A stretch of 64,000 nt of DNA from Haloarcula ordinaria (GTDB lineage: Archaea; Halobacteriota; Halobacteria; Halobacteriales; Haloarculaceae), in the NCBI RefSeq assembly GCF_029338275.1, contig NZ_CP119789.1:310001-374000 (forward strand), written 5' to 3'. Numbering within the stretch: position 1 is the first letter of the stretch; every line of letters begins with the position of its first letter. The notes beneath the pieces are model-generated. The model saw only the letters and a program-made list of their open reading frames with translations. It had not been told where the DNA came from and did not search any database. Below, piece after piece: positions 33,248 to 42,302 of the stretch. The position numbers and the translations under genes are program-made.

Positions 33248-33979
33248 ATGACCGACAACGACCCCGACGACCACAAGTTCTCCGAGGGCCAGGGCTTTGG
33301 CGACCCCTACGAGGGGTTCGACCTGGAGCCACCGGAGTTCGAGGTCGACACGGACAAGGTCGACCCGGTCGATTCGCGGGTCCTCACCGACCTGCTCGAC
33401 CGGCGCAACGTCCCGTCCGACGAGGTCGACGCCGACCAGCTGCTGGAGGTCGGCCTGGAGTACATGCAGATCAACCGCCATGAACAGGCCGCCGAGACCT
33501 TCGAGCGCGTCGCGCGCTACACCGACGAGGAGCGCCTCGAACAGGAGGCCTGGACCAACAAGGGCGTCGCCCACGCCGAACTGGAGGAGTGGGACGCCGC
33601 CATCGGCGCGTTCCAGGAGGCGCTCTCGACGGACGAGCGGTCCGACCACGCGGCGACGGCCGAGACGAACCTCGCGTACGCCCTGTGGGAGTCCGGTCGC
33701 TCCGAGCAGGCGCTCGAACACGCCGAGCGCGCCGTCGAAATCGACCCGCGCTTCGGTCAGGCCTGGTACAACCGGGGCTTCTTCCTGCTCGAGCGCGGCC
33801 TCGCGGAGGACGCCGTCGAGGCCTTCGACAACGCCATCCGACTGGGCTTCCGGAACGCCGAAATCTTAGAGGAGAAGGCCCGTGCCCTGGAGGAACTGGG
33901 CGAGTACGACAAGGCCGAGGAGCTGGCCGACGAGGTCGACGAGATGCGCCAGAACGCCGAAGAACAACTGCTTGAATGA
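33248..33979 (+). CDS. TPR-repeat protein
   Basis: A 243-residue acidic scaffold. After a 60-residue Asp/Glu-rich head come about five tetratricopeptide units: LLEVGLEYMQINRHEQAAETFERV, AWTNKGVAHAELEEWDAAIGAFQEAL, ETNLAYALWESGRSEQALEHAERAVEIDP, AWYNRGFFLLERGLAEDAVEAFDNAI, LEEKARALEELGEYDKAEELADEV. The partner is unknown. It ends in an ATGA overlap with the DUF424 gene, suggesting linked function. Confidence 0.86.
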   Translation: MTDNDPDDHKFSEGQGFGDPYEGFDLEPPEFEVDTDKVDPVDSRVLTDLLDRRNVPSDEVDADQLLEVGLEYMQINRHEQAAETFERVARYTDEERLEQEAWTNKGVAHAELEEWDAAIGAFQEALSTDERSDHAATAETNLAYALWESGRSEQALEHAERAVEIDPRFGQAWYNRGFFLLERGLAEDAVEAFDNAIRLGFRNAEILEEKARALEELGEYDKAEELADEVDEMRQNAEEQLLE

Positions 33980-34266
33980 TTCTCAACGAACGGGAGACCA
34001 ACGAGGGCCTGCTCGTCTCCGTCTGTGACCCGGACGTCATGGGCGAGACGTTCGAGGACGGGCCCGTGTCGCTGACCGTCGACGAGTCGTTCTACGGCGG
34101 CGACGAGGTCGACGAGCAGACCGTCGTCGACAGCCTCGCGCGCTGTGCCGTCGCCAACATCGTCGGCGAGGAGGCCGTCGACGTCGCCGTCGAGCACGGC
34201 TTCGTCGACGAGGAGAACGTGCTGGACGTGGCCGGGACCCGCCACGCCCAGCTGCTCTGGCTCTGA
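33976..34266 (+). CDS. DUF424 family protein
   Basis: A 96-residue archaeal protein: MILNERETNEGLLVSVCDPDVMGETFEDGPVSLTVDESFYGG...RCAVANIVGEEAVDVAVEHGFVDEENVLDVAG. The pattern matches DUF424, small archaeal proteins without a proven role. It is translationally coupled to the TPR gene. Confidence 0.85.
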   Translation: MILNERETNEGLLVSVCDPDVMGETFEDGPVSLTVDESFYGGDEVDEQTVVDSLARCAVANIVGEEAVDVAVEHGFVDEENVLDVAGTRHAQLLWL

Positions 34267-34358
34267 GTTCGGGTACCCGGTTCCGACCGTCGCCGTGTGG
34301 TTCTCGTTCGAGACGGTCGATGGAGGGATGGCGCGAACCACCGGGGCGTAGCCTACCG

Positions 34359-34368
34359 ATACTTATCC
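34359..34368 (+). promoter_or_regulatory. promoter of the 150-residue membrane protein gene
   Basis: ATACTTATCC is centred 28 nt before the ATG at 34392. Confidence 0.55.
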
Positions 34369-34391
34369 ACCTCCCGCCCCCAGGTGGGCGT

Positions 34392-34844
34392 ATGTACTCG
34401 CGCGACCACGCATTCCTCTCGGTCGTCGTCGGCGTCCTCGGGAGCCTCGCGTTCTCGGTCCCGGTCCCCTGGTGGGCGGCGGTGGGATACGCCGTCGTCG
34501 TCGGCGTGGCCATCGACGTCGACCACTTCGTCGTGGCCCGACTCACGACGGGTGAGTGGACCGCAGCGAAGCGCTGCCTCCGGAACCCGCGACTCGTCTT
34601 CGTCGCCCAGGACGAGATCTTCGACGCCGGTGATCTCTATCCGCTCCAGCGCCTGTTGAGCCACCACGTCATCGGCGGCGCCCTGGTCGGCGGGCTCTGG
34701 CTCGTCAGCGAGCCGCTCGCCCTGTTCACCGCGCTGGTGCTGTACGCCCACGTCCTCTCGGACCTGGTCTGGGACAACAGCCTGCTGGAGCAGTACCACC
34801 GCGAGGCCGCCGAACAGGTCACGGCGGACGACGCGACACGGTAG
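34392..34844 (+). CDS. membrane protein of metal-dependent-hydrolase-like type
   Basis: A 150-residue protein with three to four hydrophobic segments. The YSRDHAFLSVVVGVLGSL start, GVAIDVDHFVVARL and LLSHHVIGGALVG patterns (His and Asp at helix ends) recall YdjM/DUF457-like membrane hydrolases; the assignment is tentative. The start is set by the TATA box. Confidence 0.6.
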   Translation: MYSRDHAFLSVVVGVLGSLAFSVPVPWWAAVGYAVVVGVAIDVDHFVVARLTTGEWTAAKRCLRNPRLVFVAQDEIFDAGDLYPLQRLLSHHVIGGALVGGLWLVSEPLALFTALVLYAHVLSDLVWDNSLLEQYHREAAEQVTADDATR

Positions 34845-34908
34845 CCCGGTCCGTCATCGAGTGGACGAACCGAAGGAAAGTTGCCCGTCCGGCCCCACTG
34901 TTGAGCCA

Positions 34909-36156
34909 ATGGGACACTCCGAATCCGAACTGCTCGACGTCGAGCGCATCAGGGAGGACTTCCCCATCCTCCAGCGGGAGTTCGGCGGCCACCAGGTCGT
35001 CTACCTCGACAACGCGGCCACGAGCCAGACGCCCGAGCCGGTCGTCGAGACCATCGCGGACTACTACCGGACCACCAACGCCAACGTCCATCGCGGCCTC
35101 CACCAGCTGAGCCAGGAGGCCTCCATCGCCTACGAGGACGCCCACGACCGCGTCGCCGAGTTCATCGGGGCGTCGGGCGAACGCGAGGAGATAATCTTCA
35201 CGAAGAACACCACCGAGAGCGAGAACCTCGTCGCCTACGCCTGGGGGCTCAACGAACTCGGGCCCGATGACGAGGTCGTGCTCACCGAGATGGAACACCA
35301 CGCCTCGCTCGTGACCTGGCAGCAGATCGCAAAGCGCACCGGCGCGACGTGCAGGTACATCCGCATCGACGACGACGGGACGCTCGACATGGACCACGCC
35401 CGCGAGATAATCACGGACGACACGGCGATGGTCAGCGCCGTCCACGTCTCGAACACGCTGGGGACAATCAACCCGGTCTCGGAACTCGCCGACATCGCGC
35501 ACGACCACGACGCCTACATGTTCGTCGACGCCGCGCAGTCGGTCCCGACCCGCCCGGTCGACGTCGAGGCCATCGACGCCGACTTCCTCGCCTTCTCGGG
35601 CCACAAGATGATGGGGCCGACCGGCATCGGCGTCCTCTACGGCAAGAAGCACATCTTAGAGGAGATGGAGCCGTACCTCTACGGCGGCGAGATGATCAAG
35701 AAGGTCACCTACGAGGACGCCACCTGGAACGACCTCCCCTGGAAGTTCGAGGCCGGGACGCCGCCCATCTGTCAGGGCATCGCGCTCGCTGAAGCGTGTG
35801 ACTACCTGGACGACATCGGGATGGAGCGGGTCCAGCGCCACGAGAACGAGCTGGCCCAGTACGCCCTCGAACAGCTCGAAGCGACGGGCGACGTCGAGAC
35901 GTACGGCCCGCCGGCCGGCACCGAACGGGGCGGCCTCGTCGCGTTCAACCTCGAATCCGTCCACGCCCACGACCTCTCCTCTATCCTGAACGACTCGGCG
36001 GTCGCCATCCGGGCCGGCGACCACTGCACCCAGCCGCTGCACGACAAACTCGGGGTCGCTGCCTCCGCCCGAGCGTCGTTCTACGTCTACAACACCCGCG
36101 AGGAGATAGACAAGCTCGTCGCGGCCATCGACGACGCGAGACAGCTGTTCGCGTAA
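34909..36156 (+). CDS. sufS: cysteine desulfurase SufS
   Basis: A 415-residue PLP enzyme that takes sulfur from cysteine for Fe-S cluster assembly. YLDNAATSQTPEPVV, the PLP Lys in LAFSGHKMMGPTGIGVLYG, and the persulfide Cys in RAGDHCTQPLHDKLG are all present. Full length. The scaffold gene sufU follows at 120 nt on the same strand, as expected for a SufS-SufU pair. Confidence 0.94.
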   Translation: MGHSESELLDVERIREDFPILQREFGGHQVVYLDNAATSQTPEPVVETIADYYRTTNANVHRGLHQLSQEASIAYEDAHDRVAEFIGASGEREEIIFTKNTTESENLVAYAWGLNELGPDDEVVLTEMEHHASLVTWQQIAKRTGATCRYIRIDDDGTLDMDHAREIITDDTAMVSAVHVSNTLGTINPVSELADIAHDHDAYMFVDAAQSVPTRPVDVEAIDADFLAFSGHKMMGPTGIGVLYGKKHILEEMEPYLYGGEMIKKVTYEDATWNDLPWKFEAGTPPICQGIALAEACDYLDDIGMERVQRHENELAQYALEQLEATGDVETYGPPAGTERGGLVAFNLESVHAHDLSSILNDSAVAIRAGDHCTQPLHDKLGVAASARASFYVYNTREEIDKLVAAIDDARQLFA

Positions 36157-36276
36157 GCGAGTCTCGCCAGGCGCGACAGTTGTTCGCCTGACGACCGCGA
36201 GCCTCTGCACACAAAACGCGTGCGAAGCGCTGCCTCGGAACGCTTTTCCGAGCCACGACCGTACGGTAGAGCAATT

Positions 36277-36705
36277 ATGGGTATCGGCGGCTCAGACATG
36301 TACAGGCAGCAGATTCTCGACCACTACAAGAACCCGCGCAACTACGGCGAACTCGAGAACGCGACGTTCACCCACGTGGGCGAGAATCCGATGTGTGGCG
36401 ACGAGATTACGATGGACGTCGTGCTCGACGACGACGAGGAGACCATCGAGCAGGTCGCCTTCCGGGGCGACGGCTGTGCCATCTCCCAGGCGTCGGCCTC
36501 GATGCTGACCCAGCAGCTCCAGGGAATGTCCGTCGACGACCTCGCGGCGATGGACCGCGACGACGTCGTCGACATGCTCGGCGTCGACATCTCGCCGATG
36601 CGAATCAAGTGTGCCGTGCTGGCCGAGAAGGTCGCCCAGGACGGCGCGGACATCTACTTCGGCGAGAAAGACCTCGACCGGACGAGCACCGAAGACGACG
36701 AGTAA
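36277..36705 (+). CDS. sufU: Fe-S cluster assembly scaffold/sulfur acceptor SufU
   Basis: A 142-residue IscU-fold protein with the three Cys ligands in NPMCGDE, GDGCAISQAS and RIKCAVLAEKV and the zinc-binding Asp. MYRQQILDHYKNPRNYG is the family N-terminus; the ATG at 36277 (MGIGGSDMYRQQ) fits a GCTTTTCC box 31 nt upstream. It accepts sulfur from SufS. Confidence 0.92.
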   Translation: MGIGGSDMYRQQILDHYKNPRNYGELENATFTHVGENPMCGDEITMDVVLDDDEETIEQVAFRGDGCAISQASASMLTQQLQGMSVDDLAAMDRDDVVDMLGVDISPMRIKCAVLAEKVAQDGADIYFGEKDLDRTSTEDDE

Positions 36706-36735
36706 CCCCTGAGACCTGATTGTTCGGAGCCTCGG

Positions 36736-37500
36736 ATGACCAACGACTGGGACGCCAACGACTACGACGACGGCCACAGCTTCGTCCACGAGTACGGCCG
36801 CGACGTGCTGGACGTGCTGGACCCACAGCCCGACGAGCGCGTCCTCGACCTGGGCTGTGGCACCGGCCACCTGACCGCCGACATCGCCGAGACAGGGGCG
36901 TCAGTCGTCGGTATCGACGCCTCGTCGGAGATGGTCGAACAGGCCCGCCGCACCTATCCGGACCTCACTATCGAACGGGCGGACGCTCGCGATTACGTGC
37001 CCGACGAACCGTTCGACGCCGTGTTCTCGAACGCGGCGTTACACTGGATTCCCGACGCCGACCAGGACGCGGTGCTGGCGACGGTGGCCGAATCGCTGAC
37101 CGGGGGCGGGCGGTTCGTCGCCGAGCTCGGCGGCCGCGGGAACGTCGCGGCCATCAGCGACGCGCTCGGTGCCGAATGCCGCGAGCGCGGCTACGCGGTT
37201 CCCGACCCCTGGTACTTCCCGAGCGTCGGCGAGTACGCGTCGCGAATCGAGGCACAGGGGCTCGAAGTCGGGTTCGCGCGACTGTTCGACCGGCCGACCG
37301 AGCTGGGCGACGGCGAGGCGGGCCTGCGCAACTGGGTCGAGATGTTCGGCGACGCGTTCTTCGCGTCCGTACCACCCGAGACGAAGGCGGAGATGCTGGA
37401 CGGCGTCGAGCGACGCGTCGCTGACCGGCTCTGGGACGGGGAGACTGGGACGTGGACCGTCGACTACCGCCGACTGCGGGTCGTCGCCCATCGGCGCTGA
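36736..37500 (+). CDS. class I SAM-dependent methyltransferase
   Basis: A 254-residue methyltransferase. Motif I is VLDLGCGTGHLTADI (about 36-50), followed by VVGIDASSEMVEQAR and FDAVFSNAALHWIPD, the pattern of trans-aconitate 2-methyltransferase-like enzymes. A C-terminal helical extension (FARLFDRPTELGDGEAGLRNWVEMF) fits that subgroup. The substrate is unproven. It begins 30 nt after sufU and may be co-transcribed. Confidence 0.85.
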   Translation: MTNDWDANDYDDGHSFVHEYGRDVLDVLDPQPDERVLDLGCGTGHLTADIAETGASVVGIDASSEMVEQARRTYPDLTIERADARDYVPDEPFDAVFSNAALHWIPDADQDAVLATVAESLTGGGRFVAELGGRGNVAAISDALGAECRERGYAVPDPWYFPSVGEYASRIEAQGLEVGFARLFDRPTELGDGEAGLRNWVEMFGDAFFASVPPETKAEMLDGVERRVADRLWDGETGTWTVDYRRLRVVAHRR

Positions 37501-37626
37501 CGACGACCACCGGGGCGGCCGGGTGGCCCGAGTGGGTGGACGCCTCGTAACAGGGGGGCTACCGGTGAAGCGACCGACCACAGGGGCGTGTCGTGACCGG
37601 GACCGAGCCGCGACGAGGAGGTACGA

Positions 37627-39351
37627 CTACCGCTTCAGCAGCCCCGTTCGGGTCGGCGTGATGTCGAAGCGGGCGCCGCCCTGTGCGCTCTCGCGGACGG
37701 CGATGGTCCAGTTGTGTGCCTCGACGATACGGTCGACGATAGCCAGGCCGATGCCGGTCCCGTCGTCGGCGTGTGTCGTCCCGTACTCGAAGACCGCCTC
37801 GCGTTCGTCCTCGGGGATGCCCGGCCCGTCGTCGGCGACGTAGATACCGTCCTGGAACTCGCCGACTGAGACCGTGACCGCCTCGCCGCCGTGTTCGATG
37901 GCGTTCCGAAAGAGGTTCTCGAGCGCCTGGGTGAGGCGGTCCCGGTCGGCGGCGACCGACAGGTCCGTCTCGACTCGCAGCGTCGCCGCGCGCGTGTCCA
38001 GTCGGTCCCACGCGTCCCGGCTGCACGCTTCGAGGGCGACCGGCCGTTTCTCGTCGATGCTCTCGCCCTCCCTGGCGAGGCGAAGGAGGTCGTCGATCAT
38101 CGTCTCCATCCGGTCGACCGCGTCGGCAGCGTCCTCGAGGTGCGAGAGGTCGCCCGTCTCGCGAGCGAGCGTGAGTCGTCCGTCGATTATCTGTAACGGG
38201 TTCCGGAGGTCGTGACTGACGATACCCGTAAACTCCTCGAGGCGCTCGTTCTGGGATTCGAGCGCGTGCGCTCGCTGCTTGCGCTCGGTCACGTCCCGCA
38301 GTACCACCACGGCCCCGCGGACGATGCCGTACCGGTCGGTGATGTCGGTCGTCCGGACGTCGTACGTGACCGAACGCAGCGTCTCCCCGTCGCGGCGGGT
38401 CGTGGTCACCTCGGGGTGGGCCACAGTCGTCCCGGAGCTCTCGGTGACGATTGCTTCGTCGAGCCTGTCGATTGCGGCCGACCAGACCATCGAGTCGTCG
38501 CTCGCGACCGCGGACAGCGTCGGCTGCTTCACGTCCGGCACGTAGCGGGCTGCGGCCTCGTTCCAGTCGACGAGGTTCCCGTCCAGGTCGATGACGAAGA
38601 CCGGGTCGCCCATCTCTTCGAGGAGGACGTTGGTCGCCATCGGCGCGACGTCGAGGAAGTCGTAGTGGTACAGCGCGGCCCCGGCACCGACGGCCTGCAC
38701 GAAGAAGAACATCGGCGTCAGGTCGAGTCTGGGGTGGGGCGTCAGGCCGGCCAGGAAGGCGACGTTCGCCAGGGCCACCAGCAGCGTCACCCCGAAGATG
38801 ATGCCCGTCTGCTTCCGGTAGAGGTTTCGCGTCCGGACGAAGAACCGACCGAGGAGGACGAACGACGCGAACAACAGCGCGTAGATGAACAGTACCTGGG
38901 CGACGACGAGCGGACCGAGGTCGATAAAGGGGACGCGGATGGCGCCGTACTGGTCGACGCCGACCCCTGAGTAGGCCACGTCGAACGGATTGATGGCGTA
39001 GACGGCGGCGTAGAGGACGGCCTCGCCGACGAACAGTGGCGCCACCACGTCGGGAATCCACGCACTGTCACCGGTGTACTTGACGACGAAGCGGAACCAG
39101 AACACCGCAGCGAGCGTCGCGACCAGTGCCACCGGCGCGCTCCACAGCAACGCCAGCGCGTCCGTCGGGCTGACCATCTCCAGGAAAGCCAACAGAGCCC
39201 ACGTCCCGTCGGCGACCATGAGCACCGCGAACCGGTTCGAGACGGGGTGGCTCGTCCGCTGCCACGAGTACCACGCGAACCCGTAGCTCGCGAGGGCAGC
39301 GCCCCCGACAAGCACTGCGAGGAGGACACTCACGAACACGGCCGGCTCCAT
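37627..39351 (-). CDS. 7TM-PAS sensor histidine kinase
   Basis: A 574-residue membrane kinase. Seven membrane helices (about 5-235) form the haloarchaeal 7TM kinase N-domain; a PAS domain follows (MGDPVFVIDLDGNLVDWNEAAARYVPD, about 245-365); then HisKA with IVSHDLRNPLQIIDGRL and HATPase with NLFRNAIEHGG, VADDGPGIPEDER and GTGIGLAIVDRI. The ligand is unknown and no response regulator is adjacent. The start at 39351 has a GTATTATCGG box 27 nt upstream. Confidence 0.88.
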   Translation of the reverse strand: MEPAVFVSVLLAVLVGGAALASYGFAWYSWQRTSHPVSNRFAVLMVADGTWALLAFLEMVSPTDALALLWSAPVALVATLAAVFWFRFVVKYTGDSAWIPDVVAPLFVGEAVLYAAVYAINPFDVAYSGVGVDQYGAIRVPFIDLGPLVVAQVLFIYALLFASFVLLGRFFVRTRNLYRKQTGIIFGVTLLVALANVAFLAGLTPHPRLDLTPMFFFVQAVGAGAALYHYDFLDVAPMATNVLLEEMGDPVFVIDLDGNLVDWNEAAARYVPDVKQPTLSAVASDDSMVWSAAIDRLDEAIVTESSGTTVAHPEVTTTRRDGETLRSVTYDVRTTDITDRYGIVRGAVVVLRDVTERKQRAHALESQNERLEEFTGIVSHDLRNPLQIIDGRLTLARETGDLSHLEDAADAVDRMETMIDDLLRLAREGESIDEKRPVALEACSRDAWDRLDTRAATLRVETDLSVAADRDRLTQALENLFRNAIEHGGEAVTVSVGEFQDGIYVADDGPGIPEDEREAVFEYGTTHADDGTGIGLAIVDRIVEAHNWTIAVRESAQGGARFDITPTRTGLLKR

Positions 39352-39595
39352 CAACTCCCCGTACTGATAGCACCGATAATACTGTTGGGTACCGGTTATC
39401 ACCTGAGAAAACAGAACGCGACACGCGTTGGAGCGGGTGCGTCGGCCGCAGCTAGCCGGCCTCGGAACAACCGCACGCCCGGAAACGGAATCACAGCCCT
39501 GGAAAGTCTCTCACAGAGAGAGTATCAGCCGTGAAAACGCCCGTAGCGGCGCGGTGTGGGTGACCAGTCTGACCGGTCACGTGTGAAACGGCGCT

Positions 39596-41563
39596 TCAGG
39601 CCAGGAAGACGTGGCGCGGCCGGTCAGCCAGTACGTCACGCCCCCAATCGACGGTGTCGGAGAAGGCATCGGAGCGGAAGAACGCCATCGCGTCCTCCTT
39701 CGAGTCCCACTGACTGGCGATGAACATGTCGTTCTCGTCGGCCCGATTTGCCAGCAGCGCCGTCTCGCGGTGGCCGTCCATGTCGTCGAGCAGGCCGCCG
39801 ACGGTCGCGAACTTCTCGACGAAGTCCTCGCGGTGCTCGGGCTTGACCGTGTAGAACATCCCCATCGTCCCGAAGCCGTCGCCCTCGCCGTGGCGGCCCT
39901 CGACGTCCGGGAGGTCCGTCAGGTAGCCGCTCGCGGTCTGGGCGGCGTCCTCGGTGTCCCACAGCGAGGCGACGGCTACGGTGTCGGCGTCGGGCCCCTC
40001 GTACACCGTCGTCCGGACGTGCGTGTCGTAGCGGTCGAACGCGCTCCGCAGGTCGTCGACCTCGGCGTCGAGCGTCTCGGGGTCGGCCGTCGAGTAGACC
40101 ACGAGCGCGTAGACGTCCTCGCCGTGGGGCTGGCCGGCGTAGACGCCCTCGGCCTCGAGCTGTTCGCGGATGGACTGCGAGGAAGCGGCGGCCGCCTGCT
40201 CCTGGTCCGCGCTATCGTCGGCCTCGCCCAGCGGCCCGCCGAACTGCTCGGTGACGCCGTCGAGGTCACTGAGGAACCCGGCCGCGGTCTCGGCCGCTTC
40301 CTCGGCCGTCCAGATGCTGACGACGTACGTCTGGCCGCTCTGTGCGCGGACCATGGTGTCGACGTGGCGGTCGTAGTGGTCGAAGCTCGACTCGAGGTCC
40401 TCGACGTCGTCGACGAGGTCCTCGGCGTCCGTCTCGGAGTGGAAGACGAGCGCGAAGTCGCCGGCGTCGTAGTCCTCCCCTTCCATCAGGCCGAGTCGAC
40501 CCACGCGCTGGACGGCGTCGTCGACCCGCTCGAAGTCGCCCGAGACGTCGGGACGGCCGCCGCCCGAGTCCGAATCGTCGTCTGTCGGATGGTCGGCGTC
40601 GCCCCCCTCGCCGTGTGGGTGGTCGCCCTCACCCGCGCTGCCAGGGTGCGCGCCACCGTGCGTGTCCGCGTCGCCGCCAGCGTGTCCGGCCTGGGTCGCC
40701 GTCGCGTCGGGCTGCCCGGGCGCCTCGTCGTGGGCGTGCTCACTGACTGCGTCCGGACGGTCGTGGGCCTCCTCGGTCGGGACGCGCTGGCCGGCCAGCA
40801 CGGCCGGCAGGTCCGTCGGCGCGAACTTCCGGCCGACGTAGAACGGCCCGAACTCGGCGAACTTCGAGGTCGAGGGGTCGAATCGCATCTCGGTCAGCAG
40901 CTCCTTGATGCTGGTCATGTCGTCGCTCCACAGCGTGATGCCCCACTCCCAGTCGTCGAAGGCGATGGAGCCACAGATCATCTGGTTCACGTCGCTGCCG
41001 TAGCCCCGTCCGATGTCGCCGTGGCGCTTGATGTGGGCCGCCCGCTCCTCGAAAGCGGTGTCGTACCAGTTCTGGTCGGGCTGGCGGCGCTTGCTCATCG
41101 GGTAGAAACAGACGAACTCCTCGTCCGGGACGTCGGGGTGCAGCCGGGCCTGGATGTACTGCGCCAGTCCCGAATCGTCGTCGATCTCGCCCTCGAAGTA
41201 CTCCCGGGACTTCTCCGTGTAGCCCGACGCCTCGGTGACCGAGACGTAGGAGAACTCCTGTTCGGTGAACGCAGCGAACTCCGTCTGTTCGAAGTGGCGC
41301 TCGGCGGCGTCCAGGTCGCTCATCGTCGGCCGCAGGTGGAGGATCATGATGTCCGCCTTGTGGCCCAGGACGGTGTAGACGGCCGTCTGGCCCTCGTCGG
41401 CGTCCTCGACGGCCTCGTAGGCCGAGAGGAAGTCGATGCCCTCGGAGAGCGCGCGGTCACGGACCCGCGAGGGGGCCTCCCGCCAGGCGTCCCAGTCGAT
41501 ACTCCGGCAGTCGTGCAGCACGTACCACCCCTCCTCCGTGGCCGGGGGCTTGCGTTGTTCCAT
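39596..41563 (-). CDS. pitA: PitA-type chlorite-dismutase-like/ABM fusion with duplicated middle module
   Basis: A 655-residue protein. Residues 1-255 are a heme-binding chlorite-dismutase/HemQ-like domain (WYVLHDCRSIDW, YVSVTEASGYTEKSREYF, FVCFYPMSKRRQPDQNWYDTAFEERAAHIKRHGDIGRGY). A His/Asp/Gly-rich linker follows (about 260-335). Two similar modules then occur (HYDRHVDTMVRAQSGQTYVVSIWTAEEAAETAAGFLSDL and RYDTHVRTTVYEGPDADTVAVASLWDTEDAAQTASGYLTDL), and finally an antibiotic-monooxygenase-like domain (MGMFYTVKPEHREDFVEKFATV...FIASQWDSKEDAMAFFRSDAF). Haloarchaeal PitA is known as a Cld-ABM fusion; a role in heme synthesis (coproheme decarboxylation) is likely but inferred. Confidence 0.85.
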   Translation of the reverse strand: MEQRKPPATEEGWYVLHDCRSIDWDAWREAPSRVRDRALSEGIDFLSAYEAVEDADEGQTAVYTVLGHKADIMILHLRPTMSDLDAAERHFEQTEFAAFTEQEFSYVSVTEASGYTEKSREYFEGEIDDDSGLAQYIQARLHPDVPDEEFVCFYPMSKRRQPDQNWYDTAFEERAAHIKRHGDIGRGYGSDVNQMICGSIAFDDWEWGITLWSDDMTSIKELLTEMRFDPSTSKFAEFGPFYVGRKFAPTDLPAVLAGQRVPTEEAHDRPDAVSEHAHDEAPGQPDATATQAGHAGGDADTHGGAHPGSAGEGDHPHGEGGDADHPTDDDSDSGGGRPDVSGDFERVDDAVQRVGRLGLMEGEDYDAGDFALVFHSETDAEDLVDDVEDLESSFDHYDRHVDTMVRAQSGQTYVVSIWTAEEAAETAAGFLSDLDGVTEQFGGPLGEADDSADQEQAAAASSQSIREQLEAEGVYAGQPHGEDVYALVVYSTADPETLDAEVDDLRSAFDRYDTHVRTTVYEGPDADTVAVASLWDTEDAAQTASGYLTDLPDVEGRHGEGDGFGTMGMFYTVKPEHREDFVEKFATVGGLLDDMDGHRETALLANRADENDMFIASQWDSKEDAMAFFRSDAFSDTVDWGRDVLADRPRHVFLA

Positions 41564-41625
41564 GTGCCGGGGTTACGGGCGAACGGTAAGGAACCTTCTC
41601 ATATTCTCGCCCGCCGGGAACCGGC

Positions 41626-41946
41626 CTACGCCTCGTCGAGACCGAAGACGGACCGGAGTTCCCCCTCGATGGCCTCGACGTACCGTTCGAGAACCGCCTC
41701 GGCTTTCTCGTCGTCGACGACGACCGCCGTCAGCCGGTCCAGCGGGGCTTCGGGGAGTTCGATACGGAACTCGCCGTCGTCGTAGAAGGGCTCGGACTCG
41801 TTGAGAATCTGCTGGTCGATGGCGTGGACGAGCTCCGAGTCGTAGGTGTCGTTCATCCGCTCGAAGGCCTGCTTGTACGCCCTCTGCAGCTCCGGGAAGT
41901 AGTTCGCGTACTTGTCTTCGAACTTCTCGGGGTCGAAGTCGGTCAT
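41626..41946 (-). CDS. conserved haloarchaeal protein (DUF5783-like)
   Basis: A 106-residue acidic helical protein: MTDFDPEKFEDKYANYFPELQRAYKQAFERMNDTYDSELVHAIDQQILNESEP and a C-terminal Glu-rich helix. The pattern recurs across Halobacteria (I believe DUF5783) without known function. A CTTTATTCC box 28 nt upstream supports the start. Confidence 0.7.
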   Translation of the reverse strand: MTDFDPEKFEDKYANYFPELQRAYKQAFERMNDTYDSELVHAIDQQILNESEPFYDDGEFRIELPEAPLDRLTAVVVDDEKAEAVLERYVEAIEGELRSVFGLDEA

Positions 41947-41992
41947 CGGCCGGGGGAAGGGCGGCCGGGAATAAAGATGGCCCGACTCCGCC

Positions 41993-42226
41993 CTACGGCT
42001 TGACCGCGCGGGCGTCCTTCTGTGGGAGGTAGACGACCAGATAGGTGACGAACGCGGCCCCGAAGATGCCGCCGACGAGCAGATAGACGCGGACGTCGAG
42101 GTTCAGGAGGACGGCGACCAGTTCCGAGATGGTCGCTCGCGGGTCGACAAACCCGAACGTCTCCGTGTACGCGAGGAGACCGGCGAGGACGACCAGCAGC
42201 AGGTCGAACGTGTCCCGGGAGTCCAT
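41993..42226 (-). CDS. small two-helix membrane protein
   Basis: A 77-residue protein, MDSRDTFDLLLVVLAGLLAY with helices at about 7-24 and 47-67, ending QKDARAVKP. No family. A GAGTTATCC box about 28 nt upstream fits this ATG. It lies between the recJ-like gene and the DUF5783-like gene. Confidence 0.6.
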   Translation of the reverse strand: MDSRDTFDLLLVVLAGLLAYTETFGFVDPRATISELVAVLLNLDVRVYLLVGGIFGAAFVTYLVVYLPQKDARAVKP

Positions 42227-42302
42227 TGCCGGGAGGTCGGTTATCAGACGGGATAACTCTTGTTGCCACTCCACGGACACCCCGGCCCGCGTTCGTCGGG
42301 CC

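Noticed and set aside
37520..37590. tRNA-like GGTGGCCCGAGTGGGT stretch
   Set aside because: It resembles a D-arm, but no anticodon stem, TTC-containing T-arm or acceptor pairing could be found.
39611..41785. 724-codon plus-strand frame opposite pitA
   Set aside because: Leu/Val/Gly-rich shadow of a GC-rich acidic gene; pitA on the minus strand has recognisable domains along its whole length.
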